NCBI GenBank assembly: GCA_035548055.1
Contig: DASZTL010000048.1
Span: 93,162-157,161 of the forward strand
Length of the DNA stretch: 64,000 bases
From: DASZTV01 sp035548055
GTDB taxonomy: Bacteria; Actinomycetota; Actinomycetes; JAFAQI01
Direction of reading: 5' to 3'
The translations under genes were made by a program, and so were the position numbers. Each line of letters opens with the position of its first letter. Within the stretch, counting starts at the first letter, position 1. The notes under the pieces are model-generated. The model saw nothing but the letters and a program-made list of their open reading frames with translations, had not been told where the DNA came from and did not search any database. Of this stretch, positions 23,663 to 31,604 are shown piece after piece.

Positions 23663-25516
23663 GTGTCGGCGGCCGCTTCTACCGTGACCCACATGGTCGG
23701 CTCGGCTGCTTCACCAGCATCTCGAGCCACAGCCGTGACCAGCCGGGAGGGCCGCGCCGTCTCCGGCGTACAGAGCACCTTCGACGAGCTCGGTACGCCG
23801 CTGTCCGAGGTGACGTTCGTGGTGGTCGACCTCGAGACCACGGGCGGCTCGCCCGCAAGCTCGGCGATCACCGAGATCGGCGCGGTCAAGGTGCGTGGCG
23901 GCGAGCTGCTGGGTGAGTTCCAGACCCTGGTCAACCCGGGCATGACGGTTCCGCCGTTCATCGCCGTGCTCACCGGGATCACCGACTCGATGGTCGCCAC
24001 GGCACCGCGGCTGAGCTCGGTGCTGCCGATGTTCCTCGACTGGGCGGCCGGCAGCGTCCTGGTCGCGCACAACGCGCCGTTCGACGTCGGCTTCCTGCGG
24101 TCCGGCGCGGCGGCGCTCGGGCTGGACTGGCCGGGCTTCGCGTCGGTCGATACCGCGCGGCTCGCTCGGCGAGTACTGACACGTGACGAGGCACCCGACT
24201 GCAAGCTGTCGACGCTCTCGCGGCTGTTCCGGACCGAGACCACTCCCTGTCACCGGGCTCTCGCGGACGCTCGCGCGACGACCGAGGTGCTGCACGGACT
24301 GCTGGAACGGCTTGGAAACCTCGGCATTCGCACGCACGAGGAACTGGTCTCGTTCACCGGCCTGGCCACCGCGGCGCAGCGACGCAAGCGCTACCTCGCC
24401 GACGGGCTTCCGGACGGCCCGGGCGTCTACATCTTCAAGGACTCCCGCGGCCGCCCGCTCTACATCGGGCGCAGCCAGCACGTCCGGCAGCGCGTGCGGC
24501 AGTACTTCGTGGCCTCGGAGCCGCGCACCCGGATGGCCGAGATGGTCGGGATCGCCGAGTCGGTCGAGGCCATCGCCTGCGCGCACCCGCTCGAAGCCGA
24601 GGTCCGCGAGCTGCGACTGATCGCCGAGCACAAGCCTCGCTACAACCGCCGGTCCCGATTCCCGGAGAAGGCAAGCTGGCTGAAGCTGACCAACGAGCCG
24701 TTCCCCCGCCTGGCACTGGTACGCCGGGTGGCCGACGACGGCGCGACGTACCTCGGACCGTTCGGGTCCGCCCGGGCCGCGCAGGCCGCGATGGCCGCCG
24801 TCCACGAGGCGGTGCCGCTGCGCCAGTGCACCCAGCGGATCACGCCGACGAAGCCCACCCCGGCCTGCGTGCTCGCCGGAATGGGCCGCTGCGGCGCGCC
24901 GTGCGAGGGCGGGATGACGCGGGAGGCGTACGCCGAGGTGGCGGCCGCCGGGCGCAGGGCGCTGGTCGGGGACCCGCACGCCGTGCTCGCGGCGGCTCAG
25001 CGCCGCATGGTGTCGCTGTCGGCACAGGAGCGCTTCGAGGAGGCGGCGGCGCATCGAGACCGGGCCGGCTCGTTCGTGCGCGCGGTCGATCGCATGCAAC
25101 GGCTCGCCGGATTGGCGTCGTGCCGGCAGCTGGTGGCCGCCCGGCCCGGGTTCGGCGGTGGTTGGGAGCTGGCGGTGATCCGCTATGGGCGCCTCGCCGG
25201 CGCGTCAATGGTGCCGGTGGGAGCGGCGCCCCCGCCGTACCTCCAGGCGGTCGTCGCGACCTCCGAGACAGTCGCCCCGGGCCCGGGCCCGCTCGGCGCC
25301 GCGACGTCGGAGGAGATCGGGCAGATCCTCAAGTGGCTCGGCGAGCCTGGCGCCCGGCTCATCGCCCTCGATGGCGAGTGGTGCTCGCCGGTCGACGGGG
25401 CCGGGCGCCTTCGGCATTGGCTCGATGCGGCGGAGGAAGGCCGGGCCGCCGCTCGGCCGTTCGACGACCGCCGGGGCCTGCGCCCGGCCCATCGCCCGGC
25501 GCGTGCTGCCATTTAG
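23663..25516 (+). CDS. DEDDh exonuclease fused to UvrC/Cho-like GIY-YIG endonuclease
   Basis: 617 residues. A DnaQ-like 3'-5' exonuclease domain covers about 50-215, with ExoI VVVDLETTGG near 55, ExoII HNAPFDVGFLR near 136 and ExoIII HRALADARAT near 197. A GIY-YIG nuclease follows (GPGVYIFKDSRGRPLYIGRS near 252). After it come the UvrC-like region CTQRITPTKPTPACVLAGMGRCGAPCEGG (Cys cluster) and a UVR-like helix near 430-460. The UvrC RNase H-like endonuclease and HhH domains are missing, as in Cho. This fusion is typical of Actinobacteria and presumed to act in DNA repair. Start is uncertain among GTG 23663, GTG 23684 and ATG 23693. Confidence 0.88.
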   Translation: MSAAASTVTHMVGSAASPASRATAVTSREGRAVSGVQSTFDELGTPLSEVTFVVVDLETTGGSPASSAITEIGAVKVRGGELLGEFQTLVNPGMTVPPFIAVLTGITDSMVATAPRLSSVLPMFLDWAAGSVLVAHNAPFDVGFLRSGAAALGLDWPGFASVDTARLARRVLTRDEAPDCKLSTLSRLFRTETTPCHRALADARATTEVLHGLLERLGNLGIRTHEELVSFTGLATAAQRRKRYLADGLPDGPGVYIFKDSRGRPLYIGRSQHVRQRVRQYFVASEPRTRMAEMVGIAESVEAIACAHPLEAEVRELRLIAEHKPRYNRRSRFPEKASWLKLTNEPFPRLALVRRVADDGATYLGPFGSARAAQAAMAAVHEAVPLRQCTQRITPTKPTPACVLAGMGRCGAPCEGGMTREAYAEVAAAGRRALVGDPHAVLAAAQRRMVSLSAQERFEEAAAHRDRAGSFVRAVDRMQRLAGLASCRQLVAARPGFGGGWELAVIRYGRLAGASMVPVGAAPPPYLQAVVATSETVAPGPGPLGAATSEEIGQILKWLGEPGARLIALDGEWCSPVDGAGRLRHWLDAAEEGRAAARPFDDRRGLRPAHRPARAAI

Positions 25517-25619
25517 CGATGCCGCGATTGCCACCTGAGAACGCTAATGGGGCTGCAGCCGGCCTGAGTCTGGGATCGTGCTGTCCGAGCCGTCGACGGG
25601 GTGAGCACTGATGCCCGCC

Positions 25620-25637
25620 GGCCTTTTGGTTAAGGCC
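25620..25637. repeat. Perfect hairpin just outside the left IS110 junction
   Basis: GGCCTT and AAGGCC pair around a TTGGTT loop. It lies four bases left of the proposed junction. IS110-type elements often target palindromic sequences, so this may be the insertion target. Confidence 0.5.
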
Positions 25638-25653
25638 TAGCTCTAGATCGTGC

Positions 25654-25777
25654 CCCTCGTCGACTGCCGGGAAGGCAGGACGACTGGTGGGATGGCGTGC
25701 CATGAGCACTGATCCATTAGCGCGACGCGGTCTTCCCGAGGGCTCATTCGGGCGTTGCCGAGCGTGGGGAGGTCGGG
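25654..25777 (+). ncRNA. Candidate bridge RNA region of the IS110 element
   Basis: This noncoding left end has two ordered hairpins. GTCG-A-CTGCC pairs with GGCAG-GA-CGAC (25659-25668 with 25674-25684, loop gggaa). CCCGA (25735-25739) pairs with TCGGG (25748-25752) around an 8-nt loop. IS110-group elements encode a structured bridge RNA upstream of the transposase with loops that bind target and donor DNA. Position and structure fit; loop-to-target complementarity was not established. Confidence 0.4.
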
Positions 25778-27001
25778 TTGCTGTTCGTTGGGGATGACTG
25801 GGCTGAAGATCATCACGACATCGAGATTCAGGACGAGTCGGGCCGCAGGCTGGTGCGTCGACGGCTGCCGGAGGGGATCGCTGGGATCGCGACGTTGCAT
25901 CAGCTGATCGGCGAGTGCGGCCCGCCGCAGGCTGATCCGCCGCTTGTGGTCGTGGGGATCGAGACCGAGCGGGGCACCTGGGTGCAGGCGCTGCTCGCGG
26001 CGGGCTATGAGGTATTCGCGGTCAACCCGCTGTCGGTGGCTCGCTATCGGGAGCGGCATGTCACCTCGGGCGCGAAAAGCGATCCCGGTGACGCGCAGGT
26101 CCTCGCCGACCTGGTCCGCACCGATCGGCATCGGCATCGGCCGATCGCCGGTGACAGCGACCTGGCCGAGGCCGTGAAGGTCCTCGCTCGCAGCCACCAG
26201 TCGATGTGCTGGCTGCGCGGGCAGCAGGCGAACACGCTGCGCTCGACGTTGCGCGAGTACTACCCGGCCGCCCTGGAAGCATTCGATGAGCTGGCCCACC
26301 CCGACGCGCTCGCCGTGCTCACGATCGCGCCGAGCCCGGCGCGTGGACGCGCGCTGTCCCGGTCGAAGATCGCCGCCGCGTTACGCCGCGGCGGTCGGCA
26401 ACGCAACGTCGATGCGCGCGCCGAGCAGATCCAGGCGGCGCTGCGCACCGAGCATCTCGAGCAGCGACCGTTGGTCGCGGACGCGTTCGCCGCCTCCACG
26501 AAGGTTCTCCTCAACGTGCTCACCTCCTCGATCGCGGCGGTCAGCGAACTGGAGAAGGAGTTGGAGATGTCTTTTGGCCAGCACCCGGACGCTGAGCTGA
26601 TCCTGTCCCAGCCAGGCCTGGGGATCGTGCTTGGCGCCCGGGTGCTCGCCGAGTTCGGGGACGACCCCTACCGCTACGCCACCGCGAAGAACCGCAAGAA
26701 CTACGCCGGCACCTCACCAATCACCAGAGCCTCCGGCAAGAGCAAAGTCGTCCTCGCCCGCTACGCCTGCAACAAACGGTTACGCGACGCCCTGCGACTG
26801 CAGGCTTTCGCCGCGCTCAACGTCTCACCTGGAGCCCGTGCCTACTACGACAAGCACCGCGCCGCCGGCGACACCCACGACCAAGCCCTCCGCGCCGTCG
26901 CCAACCGCCTCGTCGGCATCCTCCACGGCTGCCTACATCACCGATCCGCCTACGAGGAAACACAGGCCTGGGCCGCGCAGCCAACAGCAGTCGCCGCTTG
27001 A
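25778..27001 (+). CDS. IS110-family transposase (DEDD recombinase)
   Basis: 407 residues starting at TTG 25778, with gggagg-like gggga-gg five bases upstream. The RuvC-like N-terminal domain has D7 in LFVGDDWAEDHHD, E62 in VVVGIETERG, and D102/D105 in SGAKSDPGDAQVLADLVR, completing the DEDD set. The C-terminal transposase-20 domain includes QPGLGIVLGARVLAEFGDDPYRYATAKNRKNYAGTSPITRASGKSK, which holds the serine nucleophile region. All motifs are intact, so the protein is probably functional. It is the only mobile-element gene in the window. Bridge RNA presumably guides it. Confidence 0.95.
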   Translation: MLFVGDDWAEDHHDIEIQDESGRRLVRRRLPEGIAGIATLHQLIGECGPPQADPPLVVVGIETERGTWVQALLAAGYEVFAVNPLSVARYRERHVTSGAKSDPGDAQVLADLVRTDRHRHRPIAGDSDLAEAVKVLARSHQSMCWLRGQQANTLRSTLREYYPAALEAFDELAHPDALAVLTIAPSPARGRALSRSKIAAALRRGGRQRNVDARAEQIQAALRTEHLEQRPLVADAFAASTKVLLNVLTSSIAAVSELEKELEMSFGQHPDAELILSQPGLGIVLGARVLAEFGDDPYRYATAKNRKNYAGTSPITRASGKSKVVLARYACNKRLRDALRLQAFAALNVSPGARAYYDKHRAAGDTHDQALRAVANRLVGILHGCLHHRSAYEETQAWAAQPTAVAA

Positions 27002-27058
27002 CGCCTTACGGCCGTGGGATGTCTAGAGCGTGCTCAGGTCGCAATCGCGGTCGCTGGG

Positions 27059-27064
27059 TAGGGT
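27059..27064 (+). promoter_or_regulatory. Leaderless -10 element of the Lrp-domain gene
   Basis: TAGGGT precedes GTG 27072 by seven bases. It begins 26 bp from the proposed right end of the IS110 element, so the native -35 region may have been replaced. Confidence 0.5.
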
Positions 27065-27071
27065 CCGAAGG

Positions 27072-27350
27072 GTGATTACCGCGATCGTGTTCATCTCCGC
27101 CGCTGTCGATCGCATCAACGAGGTCGCGGAGGCGATCGCCGCGATCCCCGGCGTGAGCGAGGTCTACTCGGTCACCGGCGAGATCGACCTCATCGCGCTG
27201 GTGCGGGTGCGCTCCCATGAGGCGATCGCGGCCGTCGTCGCCGACCGGCTCAACAAGGTCGAGGGCGTCGTCGCGACCGAGACCCACGTCGCGTTCCGCG
27301 CCTACTCCCAGCACGACCTGGAAGCCGCCTTCTCACTCGGCTCCGACTGA
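27072..27350 (+). CDS. Stand-alone Lrp/AsnC ligand-binding (RAM) domain protein
   Basis: 92 residues beginning VITAIVFISAAVDRINEVAEAIAAIPGVSEVYSVTGEIDLIALVRVRSHEAIAAVV, the alphabetabeta-alphabeta fold of Lrp/AsnC sensory domains. There is no N-terminal helix-turn-helix, so it cannot bind DNA alone. Such domains usually bind amino acids and oligomerise, and may modulate a full-length partner. It sits beside trpD, convergent. The stop codon (27348-27350) overlaps a degenerate copy of the family B repeat. Confidence 0.85.
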   Translation: MITAIVFISAAVDRINEVAEAIAAIPGVSEVYSVTGEIDLIALVRVRSHEAIAAVVADRLNKVEGVVATETHVAFRAYSQHDLEAAFSLGSD

Positions 27351-27372
27351 GCAGTGCCACATCGCGTGGCCA
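27349..27372. repeat. Degenerate family B repeat half between the Lrp-domain gene and trpD
   Basis: GAGCAGTGCCACATCGCGTGGCC resembles the left half of the 41321 element (AAGCAATGCCACATTGCATGGCC), matching at most positions including the TGCCACAT core. No clear right half is visible. Confidence 0.5.
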
Positions 27373-27426
27373 GTAGCGCGAGCGACGCCGCTTCAGGCAG
27401 CCGTCTGCTGTGCCGTGCCGCCTTGC

Positions 27427-28470
27427 TCAGCGGGCGGCGGACTTGCTGGCTGTGATCCAGGTCTCGAGGGCTTGGGCGGCGGCTCCCGAGTCCAGAGACT
27501 CGGCCGCACGTGGCATCGCCGCCTTGACCTGATCCGCGACGGGCGCACCCGTCGGGCCGTCATGTGCCACCAGTCCCGCGGCCGCGTTGAGCAGAACCGC
27601 GTCACGCACCGGGCCGGGCTCACCGTCGAGGAACCGCCGGCTGATCGCGGCGTTCAGCGCGGCGTCCCCGCCCTTGAGCGCGTCGGCGGGCGCGACCGCG
27701 ATCCCGAGCAACCGCGGGTCGAGGAAGTCCTCCCGGATCGCGCCGTCCCGGACCACCCACACCCGCGACGGCGCGTGGATCGACAGCTCGTCGAGCCCGT
27801 CCTGGCCGCGAAACACCAGCGCGTCGGTCCCGCGCCCGCCGAGCACGCTGGCCATGACACCGGCCAGCGGCTCGTGGGCGACGCCCACCGCCTGCGCTGC
27901 CGGGCGGGCCGGGTTGGCAAGCGGGCCGAGGATGTTGAAGAACGTCGGTACGCCGATCTCGGCTCGGGCGTCGCCGGCGTGGCGCAGCGCGGGGTGGAAG
28001 ACCCGCGCAAAGCAGAACGCGATTCCCGCCTCAGCGGCACAGGCTGCGACGGCGGCCGGCGGGAGGTCGATGACGACGCCCAGCTCCTCGAGCAGGTCCG
28101 CGGAGCCGCAGGCCGAGGAAGCGGCGCGGTTGCCGTGCTTGACGACAGTCGCCCCCGCGCCTCGTACGACGAGCGCGGCCAGCGTGGAGATGTTCACGGT
28201 CGCGGCCCGGTCCCCGCCGGTCCCGCAGGTGTCGACCAGCCGGCCGTCGATCGCAAGCGGTTCGGCGTACGCCAGCATCCCGTCGACCAGGCCGCTGATC
28301 TCGGCGGCGGTCTCGCCCTTGGCGCGCAGCGCGACGGCGAACCCCGCGATCTGAGCCGGCGTCGCCGCGCCGGACATGACCTCGGACATCGCCCACGCGG
28401 TGTCATCGGTCGACAGCGACTCCCCCGCCAGCAGCCTGCCGAGCAGGTTCGGCCAGGTCAGGCCGGGCAT
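27427..28470 (-). CDS. trpD: Anthranilate phosphoribosyltransferase
   Basis: Transfers a phosphoribosyl group from PRPP to anthranilate in tryptophan biosynthesis. The 347-residue protein has the family motifs VDTCGTGGDRAATVNISTLAA (PRPP/pyrophosphate-binding glycine-rich loop) near residue 80, VKHGNRAASSACGSADLLEELG near 108 and the NILGPLANPARP segment near 180. Other trp genes are absent from the window; in Streptomyces trpD likewise stands apart next to the qcr/cta genes. The ATG lies 12 bases after the previous gene's stop on the same strand, so cotranscription is likely. Confidence 0.95.
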   Translation of the reverse strand: MPGLTWPNLLGRLLAGESLSTDDTAWAMSEVMSGAATPAQIAGFAVALRAKGETAAEISGLVDGMLAYAEPLAIDGRLVDTCGTGGDRAATVNISTLAALVVRGAGATVVKHGNRAASSACGSADLLEELGVVIDLPPAAVAACAAEAGIAFCFARVFHPALRHAGDARAEIGVPTFFNILGPLANPARPAAQAVGVAHEPLAGVMASVLGGRGTDALVFRGQDGLDELSIHAPSRVWVVRDGAIREDFLDPRLLGIAVAPADALKGGDAALNAAISRRFLDGEPGPVRDAVLLNAAAGLVAHDGPTGAPVADQVKAAMPRAAESLDSGAAAQALETWITASKSAAR

Positions 28471-28481
28471 CCCACTGATTC

Positions 28482-28907
28482 TCAGTGAGCGGCGGTCGCG
28501 GGCGCCGCCTGGCCCTCGATCAAGGCGGAGACGGCATTCGCGAGAGTGACGGGGTCGACCGGGTGCGGGACCACGGCCTCCGCGCGAGACCAGGTGGCGA
28601 GCCAGGCGTCGTCCCGGCGGGCGACGAGGAGCACGACGGGTGGCGGGTTGTCGATCTCGTCCTTGATCTGGCGGGCGACGCCCATCCCCCCGATCGGGGC
28701 CGCCTCCCCGTCGAGGATCGCCAGGTCCACGTCGCCCGCGTCGAGCCGGGCGATCGTGGCGCCGCCGGTGTCGAGCGCGACCGGGTCGATCGCGATCCCG
28801 GGCGCCGGGTACTCGCCCAGCGCGCGGATCACCCGATCCCGGGTTTCCGGGTTGCTGGCGTAGACGAGCACGGTGAGCCGGCGCGGCTCGGCGGAGGCGT
28901 CCTGCAT
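28482..28907 (-). CDS. Response-regulator-like receiver-domain protein (141 aa)
   Basis: A single CheY-like domain with no output domain. It begins LTVLVYASNPETRDRVIRALGEYP, where the usual acidic pair after strand 1 is missing. The likely phospho-acceptor position is DLAILDGEAAPIGGMGVARQIKDE (Asp near 65), and the segment PVVLLVARRDD near 90 replaces the usual Thr/Ser by Ala. Loss of the acidic pocket suggests an atypical receiver that may not be phosphorylated. TAGGAT lies seven bases before ATG 28907. It precedes trpD on the same strand. Confidence 0.75.
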   Translation of the reverse strand: MQDASAEPRRLTVLVYASNPETRDRVIRALGEYPAPGIAIDPVALDTGGATIARLDAGDVDLAILDGEAAPIGGMGVARQIKDEIDNPPPVVLLVARRDDAWLATWSRAEAVVPHPVDPVTLANAVSALIEGQAAPATAAH

Positions 28908-28914
28908 AGCGCGA

Positions 28915-28920
28915 ATCCTA
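28915..28920 (-). promoter_or_regulatory. Leaderless -10 element of the receiver gene
   Basis: Minus-strand TAGGAT precedes ATG 28907 by seven bases. Confidence 0.5.
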
Positions 28921-29107
28921 GGTCGTGGTGCCTACCCGATTTCGACGCGGAGGCCCCGGCGGGTGCCGGCAGGGCAGCCGAAGAAGCGGCGACCGGGCCC
29001 ACGCGCGACGACGACAATGCCGCCCACGCGGGCGAGGGCCCCGCAGCGACGACGCGCCGGTGGGGGTGGGGGCAGCCACACTGCGGGCGGGCTGCAAGAA
29101 TCACGCC

Positions 29108-29701
29108 GTGGCCACCGCAAGTGCGATCGAGCACCGCCCGCACGGCGCGCTCAACCGTCCGAACATTCTCAGCGTCGGTGTCATCGTCTGGCTGTCGTCG
29201 GAGCTGATGTTCTTCGCGGCGCTGTTCGCGATGTACTTCACAGTCCGCGCAGTCAACGAGCCGCACTGGCCGGCCGAAGGCGTGATCCTCGATCTCAAGA
29301 CGGCCACGCCGTTCACCGTGATCCTGGTGCTCTCCAGCGTGACCTGCCAGCTCGGCGTGTTCGCCGCTGAGCGAGGTGACGTCGAGAAGCTGCGCTACTG
29401 GTTCATGGTCACGTTCTTCATGGGCGCGGTCTTCATCGGTGGCCAGTCGTTCGAGTACTTCGTGCACAACGACTTCTCGCTCGCCTCACACGGCTACGGC
29501 TCCGTGTACTACATAACGACGGGCTTCCACGGCTTACACGTGCTCGGCGGTCTGATCGCGTTCGTCCTGCTGCTGTTGCGCACGACGTACGGCAAGTTCA
29601 CCCCGGCCCAGGCCACCTCGGCGATCGTCGTGTCGTACTACTGGCACTTCGTCGACATCGTCTGGATCGGCCTGTTCACGATCATCTACCTGATCAAGTG
29701 A
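29108..29701 (+). CDS. ctaE: Cytochrome c oxidase subunit III
   Basis: A 197-residue, five-helix subunit III of the aa3-type oxidase. Conserved segments are LSSELMFFAALFAMYFTVRAVNEP near residue 33, GQSFEYFVH near 115, FYxxTGFHGLHVLGGLIAF-like YYITTGFHGLHVLGG near 133 and the C-terminal YYWHFVDIVWIGLFTIIYL. GTG 29108 gives a plausible short cytoplasmic start. It heads the ctaE-qcrC-qcrA-qcrB operon; its stop overlaps the qcrC start as GTGA. Confidence 0.95.
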   Translation: MATASAIEHRPHGALNRPNILSVGVIVWLSSELMFFAALFAMYFTVRAVNEPHWPAEGVILDLKTATPFTVILVLSSVTCQLGVFAAERGDVEKLRYWFMVTFFMGAVFIGGQSFEYFVHNDFSLASHGYGSVYYITTGFHGLHVLGGLIAFVLLLLRTTYGKFTPAQATSAIVVSYYWHFVDIVWIGLFTIIYLIK

Positions 29702-30543
29702 CGGAAGTGGAGCCCGTGAACAGCCCAGAGAACGCGACCGCGACGCCGGAGCCCACGGCTGCGCAGGCGGAGCCGGCGAAGATCGCCCGCTCGCGTCGGC
29801 GCAAGCTCGCCTCGCTGGGCGTCCTCGCCGCCTCGCTCGGCACCATGGGGACGCTGTACGCCGGGTTCGCGCCCGCCGCGTCGTCAGCGTCGACCAACGA
29901 CCCCGCGATCGAGCGCGGCCACCAGCTGTTCCTGCACGGCTGCGCCTCCTGCCACGGTCTCAACGCCGAGGGCGGTGTTCGCGCGCCGAGCCTGATCGGT
30001 GTCGGTGCCGCCGCGGTCGACTTCCAGGTCGGCACCGGGCGCATGCCCCTGCAGCAGCACGGCCCCGAGGCGCACCGCAAGCCGCCGGTGTTCACCGACA
30101 CCGAGATCCAGGACCTGGCGACGTACGTCGCGAGCCTGGGCGCCGGCCCGGCGATCCCGGAGGGCCTGGACTACCAGAGCGCCGACGTGGCGTACGGCGG
30201 GGCCTTGTTCCGCACGAACTGCGCGCAGTGCCACAACTTCGCGGGGTCCGGCGGTGCGCTCACCTACGGCAAGTACGCGCCGACACTGTCGGACGCGACA
30301 CCGAAGCAGATCTACGAGGCGATGATCACCGGGCCGGAGAACATGCCGGTGTTCGGCGACAAGCAGATCACCCCGGCGCAGAAGCTCGCGATCATCAACT
30401 ACATCCGCACGATCAAGGCCATCCCGGACCCCGGTGGCGCCGGGCTCGGCCGGGTCGGGCCCGTCACCGAGACCGCCGTCGCTTGGCTGGTGGGGATCGG
30501 CGGACTGGTGATCATCACGATGTGGATCGGATCAAAAGCGTGA
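29698..30543 (+). CDS. qcrC: Diheme cytochrome c subunit of the cytochrome bcc complex
   Basis: 281 residues. After a cytoplasmic start and an N-terminal membrane anchor (about 38-58) come two c-type haem sites, CASCHG near residue 83 and CAQCHN near 178. A second transmembrane helix (TAVAWLVGIGGLVIITMWIG) lies at the C-terminus. The two haems per polypeptide and the C-terminal anchor define actinobacterial QcrC, which passes electrons directly to the aa3 oxidase without soluble cytochrome c. It overlaps ctaE and qcrA by four bases each. Confidence 0.95.
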   Translation: MTEVEPVNSPENATATPEPTAAQAEPAKIARSRRRKLASLGVLAASLGTMGTLYAGFAPAASSASTNDPAIERGHQLFLHGCASCHGLNAEGGVRAPSLIGVGAAAVDFQVGTGRMPLQQHGPEAHRKPPVFTDTEIQDLATYVASLGAGPAIPEGLDYQSADVAYGGALFRTNCAQCHNFAGSGGALTYGKYAPTLSDATPKQIYEAMITGPENMPVFGDKQITPAQKLAIINYIRTIKAIPDPGGAGLGRVGPVTETAVAWLVGIGGLVIITMWIGSKA

Positions 30544-31544
30544 GTGACGAAGGCGCGACCCCGCCGCGCAAGCGCGTTGGACGGCGGCCGACGGATGGCA
30601 ACGACCCCGCAGCGGTGATGACCAAGACCGAGGAGGGCGTCGGCACCGAGCACGGTGACACGGCCGAAGAGGAGAGCTTCGCGGAACTGCAGGTGGCGGC
30701 GCTGTTCGGCGTCGGCACGCTGTTCCTGCTCTTCTTCATCGTCTCCTACTTCGCGATCTCGATCCGCGACTCCATCGGGCAGTACAGCAACTACGCCCTC
30801 GGCGGATCACTCGCGCTCGCGCTGTTCTCGATCGGCGGCGGGTTCATCGTGTGGGCGAAGAAGCTGCTCCCGCACGAGAAGGCGATCCAGGAGCGCCACG
30901 ACTTCCAGTCCCCGGAGCCCGACCAGATCGAGTCGGAGAACACGTTCCTCGCCGGCATCGATGACATGGGGCTCGGCAAGCACAAGCTGCTGCGGCGTAC
31001 CTTGCTCGGCGCGCTCGGCCTGTTCCCGCTGCCACTTGTGATCATGCTGCGTGACCTCGGCCCGCTCCCCCACAACAGCCTGCTCGTCACCGGCTGGAAG
31101 AAGGGCACTCGCCTCGTCGATGCCGACACCAAGCTGCCGATCAAGCTCGGCGACATCGAGATCGGCGGGCTCGCGACAGTTGTGCCCGAGGGCGTCGAGG
31201 ACATCAACGAGTTCGCGTTGGCTCCGACGATGCTGATTCGCTTCGGCCCGGGCCAGATCCAGTCGAAGAAGGAGCGCCACTGGGGATACGCCGACCACGT
31301 GGCGTACTCCAAGATCTGCACGCATGCCGGCTGCCCGATCAGCCTGCTCGAGCAGCAGACGCACCATCTGCTCTGCCCGTGCCACCAGTCGACGTTCGAC
31401 ATGATTCACGACGCCAAGGTGATCTTCGGTCCGGCCGCCCGCCCACTGCCGCAGCTGCGGATCACCGTTGACGACGAGGGCTACTTCGTCGCATTGGGCA
31501 ACTACTCACAAGCCGTCGGGCCGAGCTTCTGGGAGCGCAGATAA
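30540..31544 (+). CDS. qcrA: Rieske iron-sulfur subunit of the cytochrome bcc complex
   Basis: 334 residues from GTG 30540, overlapping the qcrC stop. Actinobacterial QcrA has an extended N-terminus with three transmembrane helices; hydrophobic segments at about residues 54-74, 83-104 and 158-172 fit. The 2Fe-2S ligands are in CTHAGCP (near 260) and CPCHQSTFD (near 280). It transfers electrons from menaquinol to QcrC. The qcrB start follows 57 bp downstream. Confidence 0.95.
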   Translation: MSDEGATPPRKRVGRRPTDGNDPAAVMTKTEEGVGTEHGDTAEEESFAELQVAALFGVGTLFLLFFIVSYFAISIRDSIGQYSNYALGGSLALALFSIGGGFIVWAKKLLPHEKAIQERHDFQSPEPDQIESENTFLAGIDDMGLGKHKLLRRTLLGALGLFPLPLVIMLRDLGPLPHNSLLVTGWKKGTRLVDADTKLPIKLGDIEIGGLATVVPEGVEDINEFALAPTMLIRFGPGQIQSKKERHWGYADHVAYSKICTHAGCPISLLEQQTHHLLCPCHQSTFDMIHDAKVIFGPAARPLPQLRITVDDEGYFVALGNYSQAVGPSFWERR

Positions 31545-31604
31545 ATGAACACCCCACGAAGCTGCTCCGCTACGCTCCACACCTCCGCGGGGGCCCCGGA
31601 ATGA
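31545..31604 (+). CDS. Possible 19-aa upstream ORF coupled to qcrB
   Basis: ATG 31545 directly follows the qcrA stop (31542-31544) and opens a 19-codon frame ending TGA 31602-31604. That TGA overlaps the qcrB ATG as ATGA. qcrB itself has no Shine-Dalgarno sequence (ggccccgga precedes ATG), so re-initiation after this small ORF would explain its translation. The peptide has no recognisable features. Confidence 0.35.
   Translation: MNTPRSCSATLHTSAGAPE

Larger units (their letters stand above)
25642..27033 (+). mobile_element. IS110-family insertion sequence, proposed limits
   Basis: The transposase gene is intact. The limits are proposed from a near-direct repeat TCTAGAtCGTGC (25642-25653) and TCTAGAgCGTGC (27022-27033), 11 of 12 identical, one on each side of the gene. 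IS110 elements make no target duplication and have short core sequences at both ends, so this match is suggestive only. The element sits 125 bp after the exonuclease-UvrC gene and 38 bp before the Lrp-domain gene. Confidence 0.55.

Noticed and set aside
23578..24243. 221-residue leftward frame over the exonuclease gene
   Set aside because: It is antisense to the DEDDh domain and is Ser/Thr/Arg-rich without motifs.
27072..27350. Full AsnC/Lrp transcription regulator
   Set aside because: There is no N-terminal helix-turn-helix in any upstream frame, and the IS110 element ends just before it; only the sensory domain is present.
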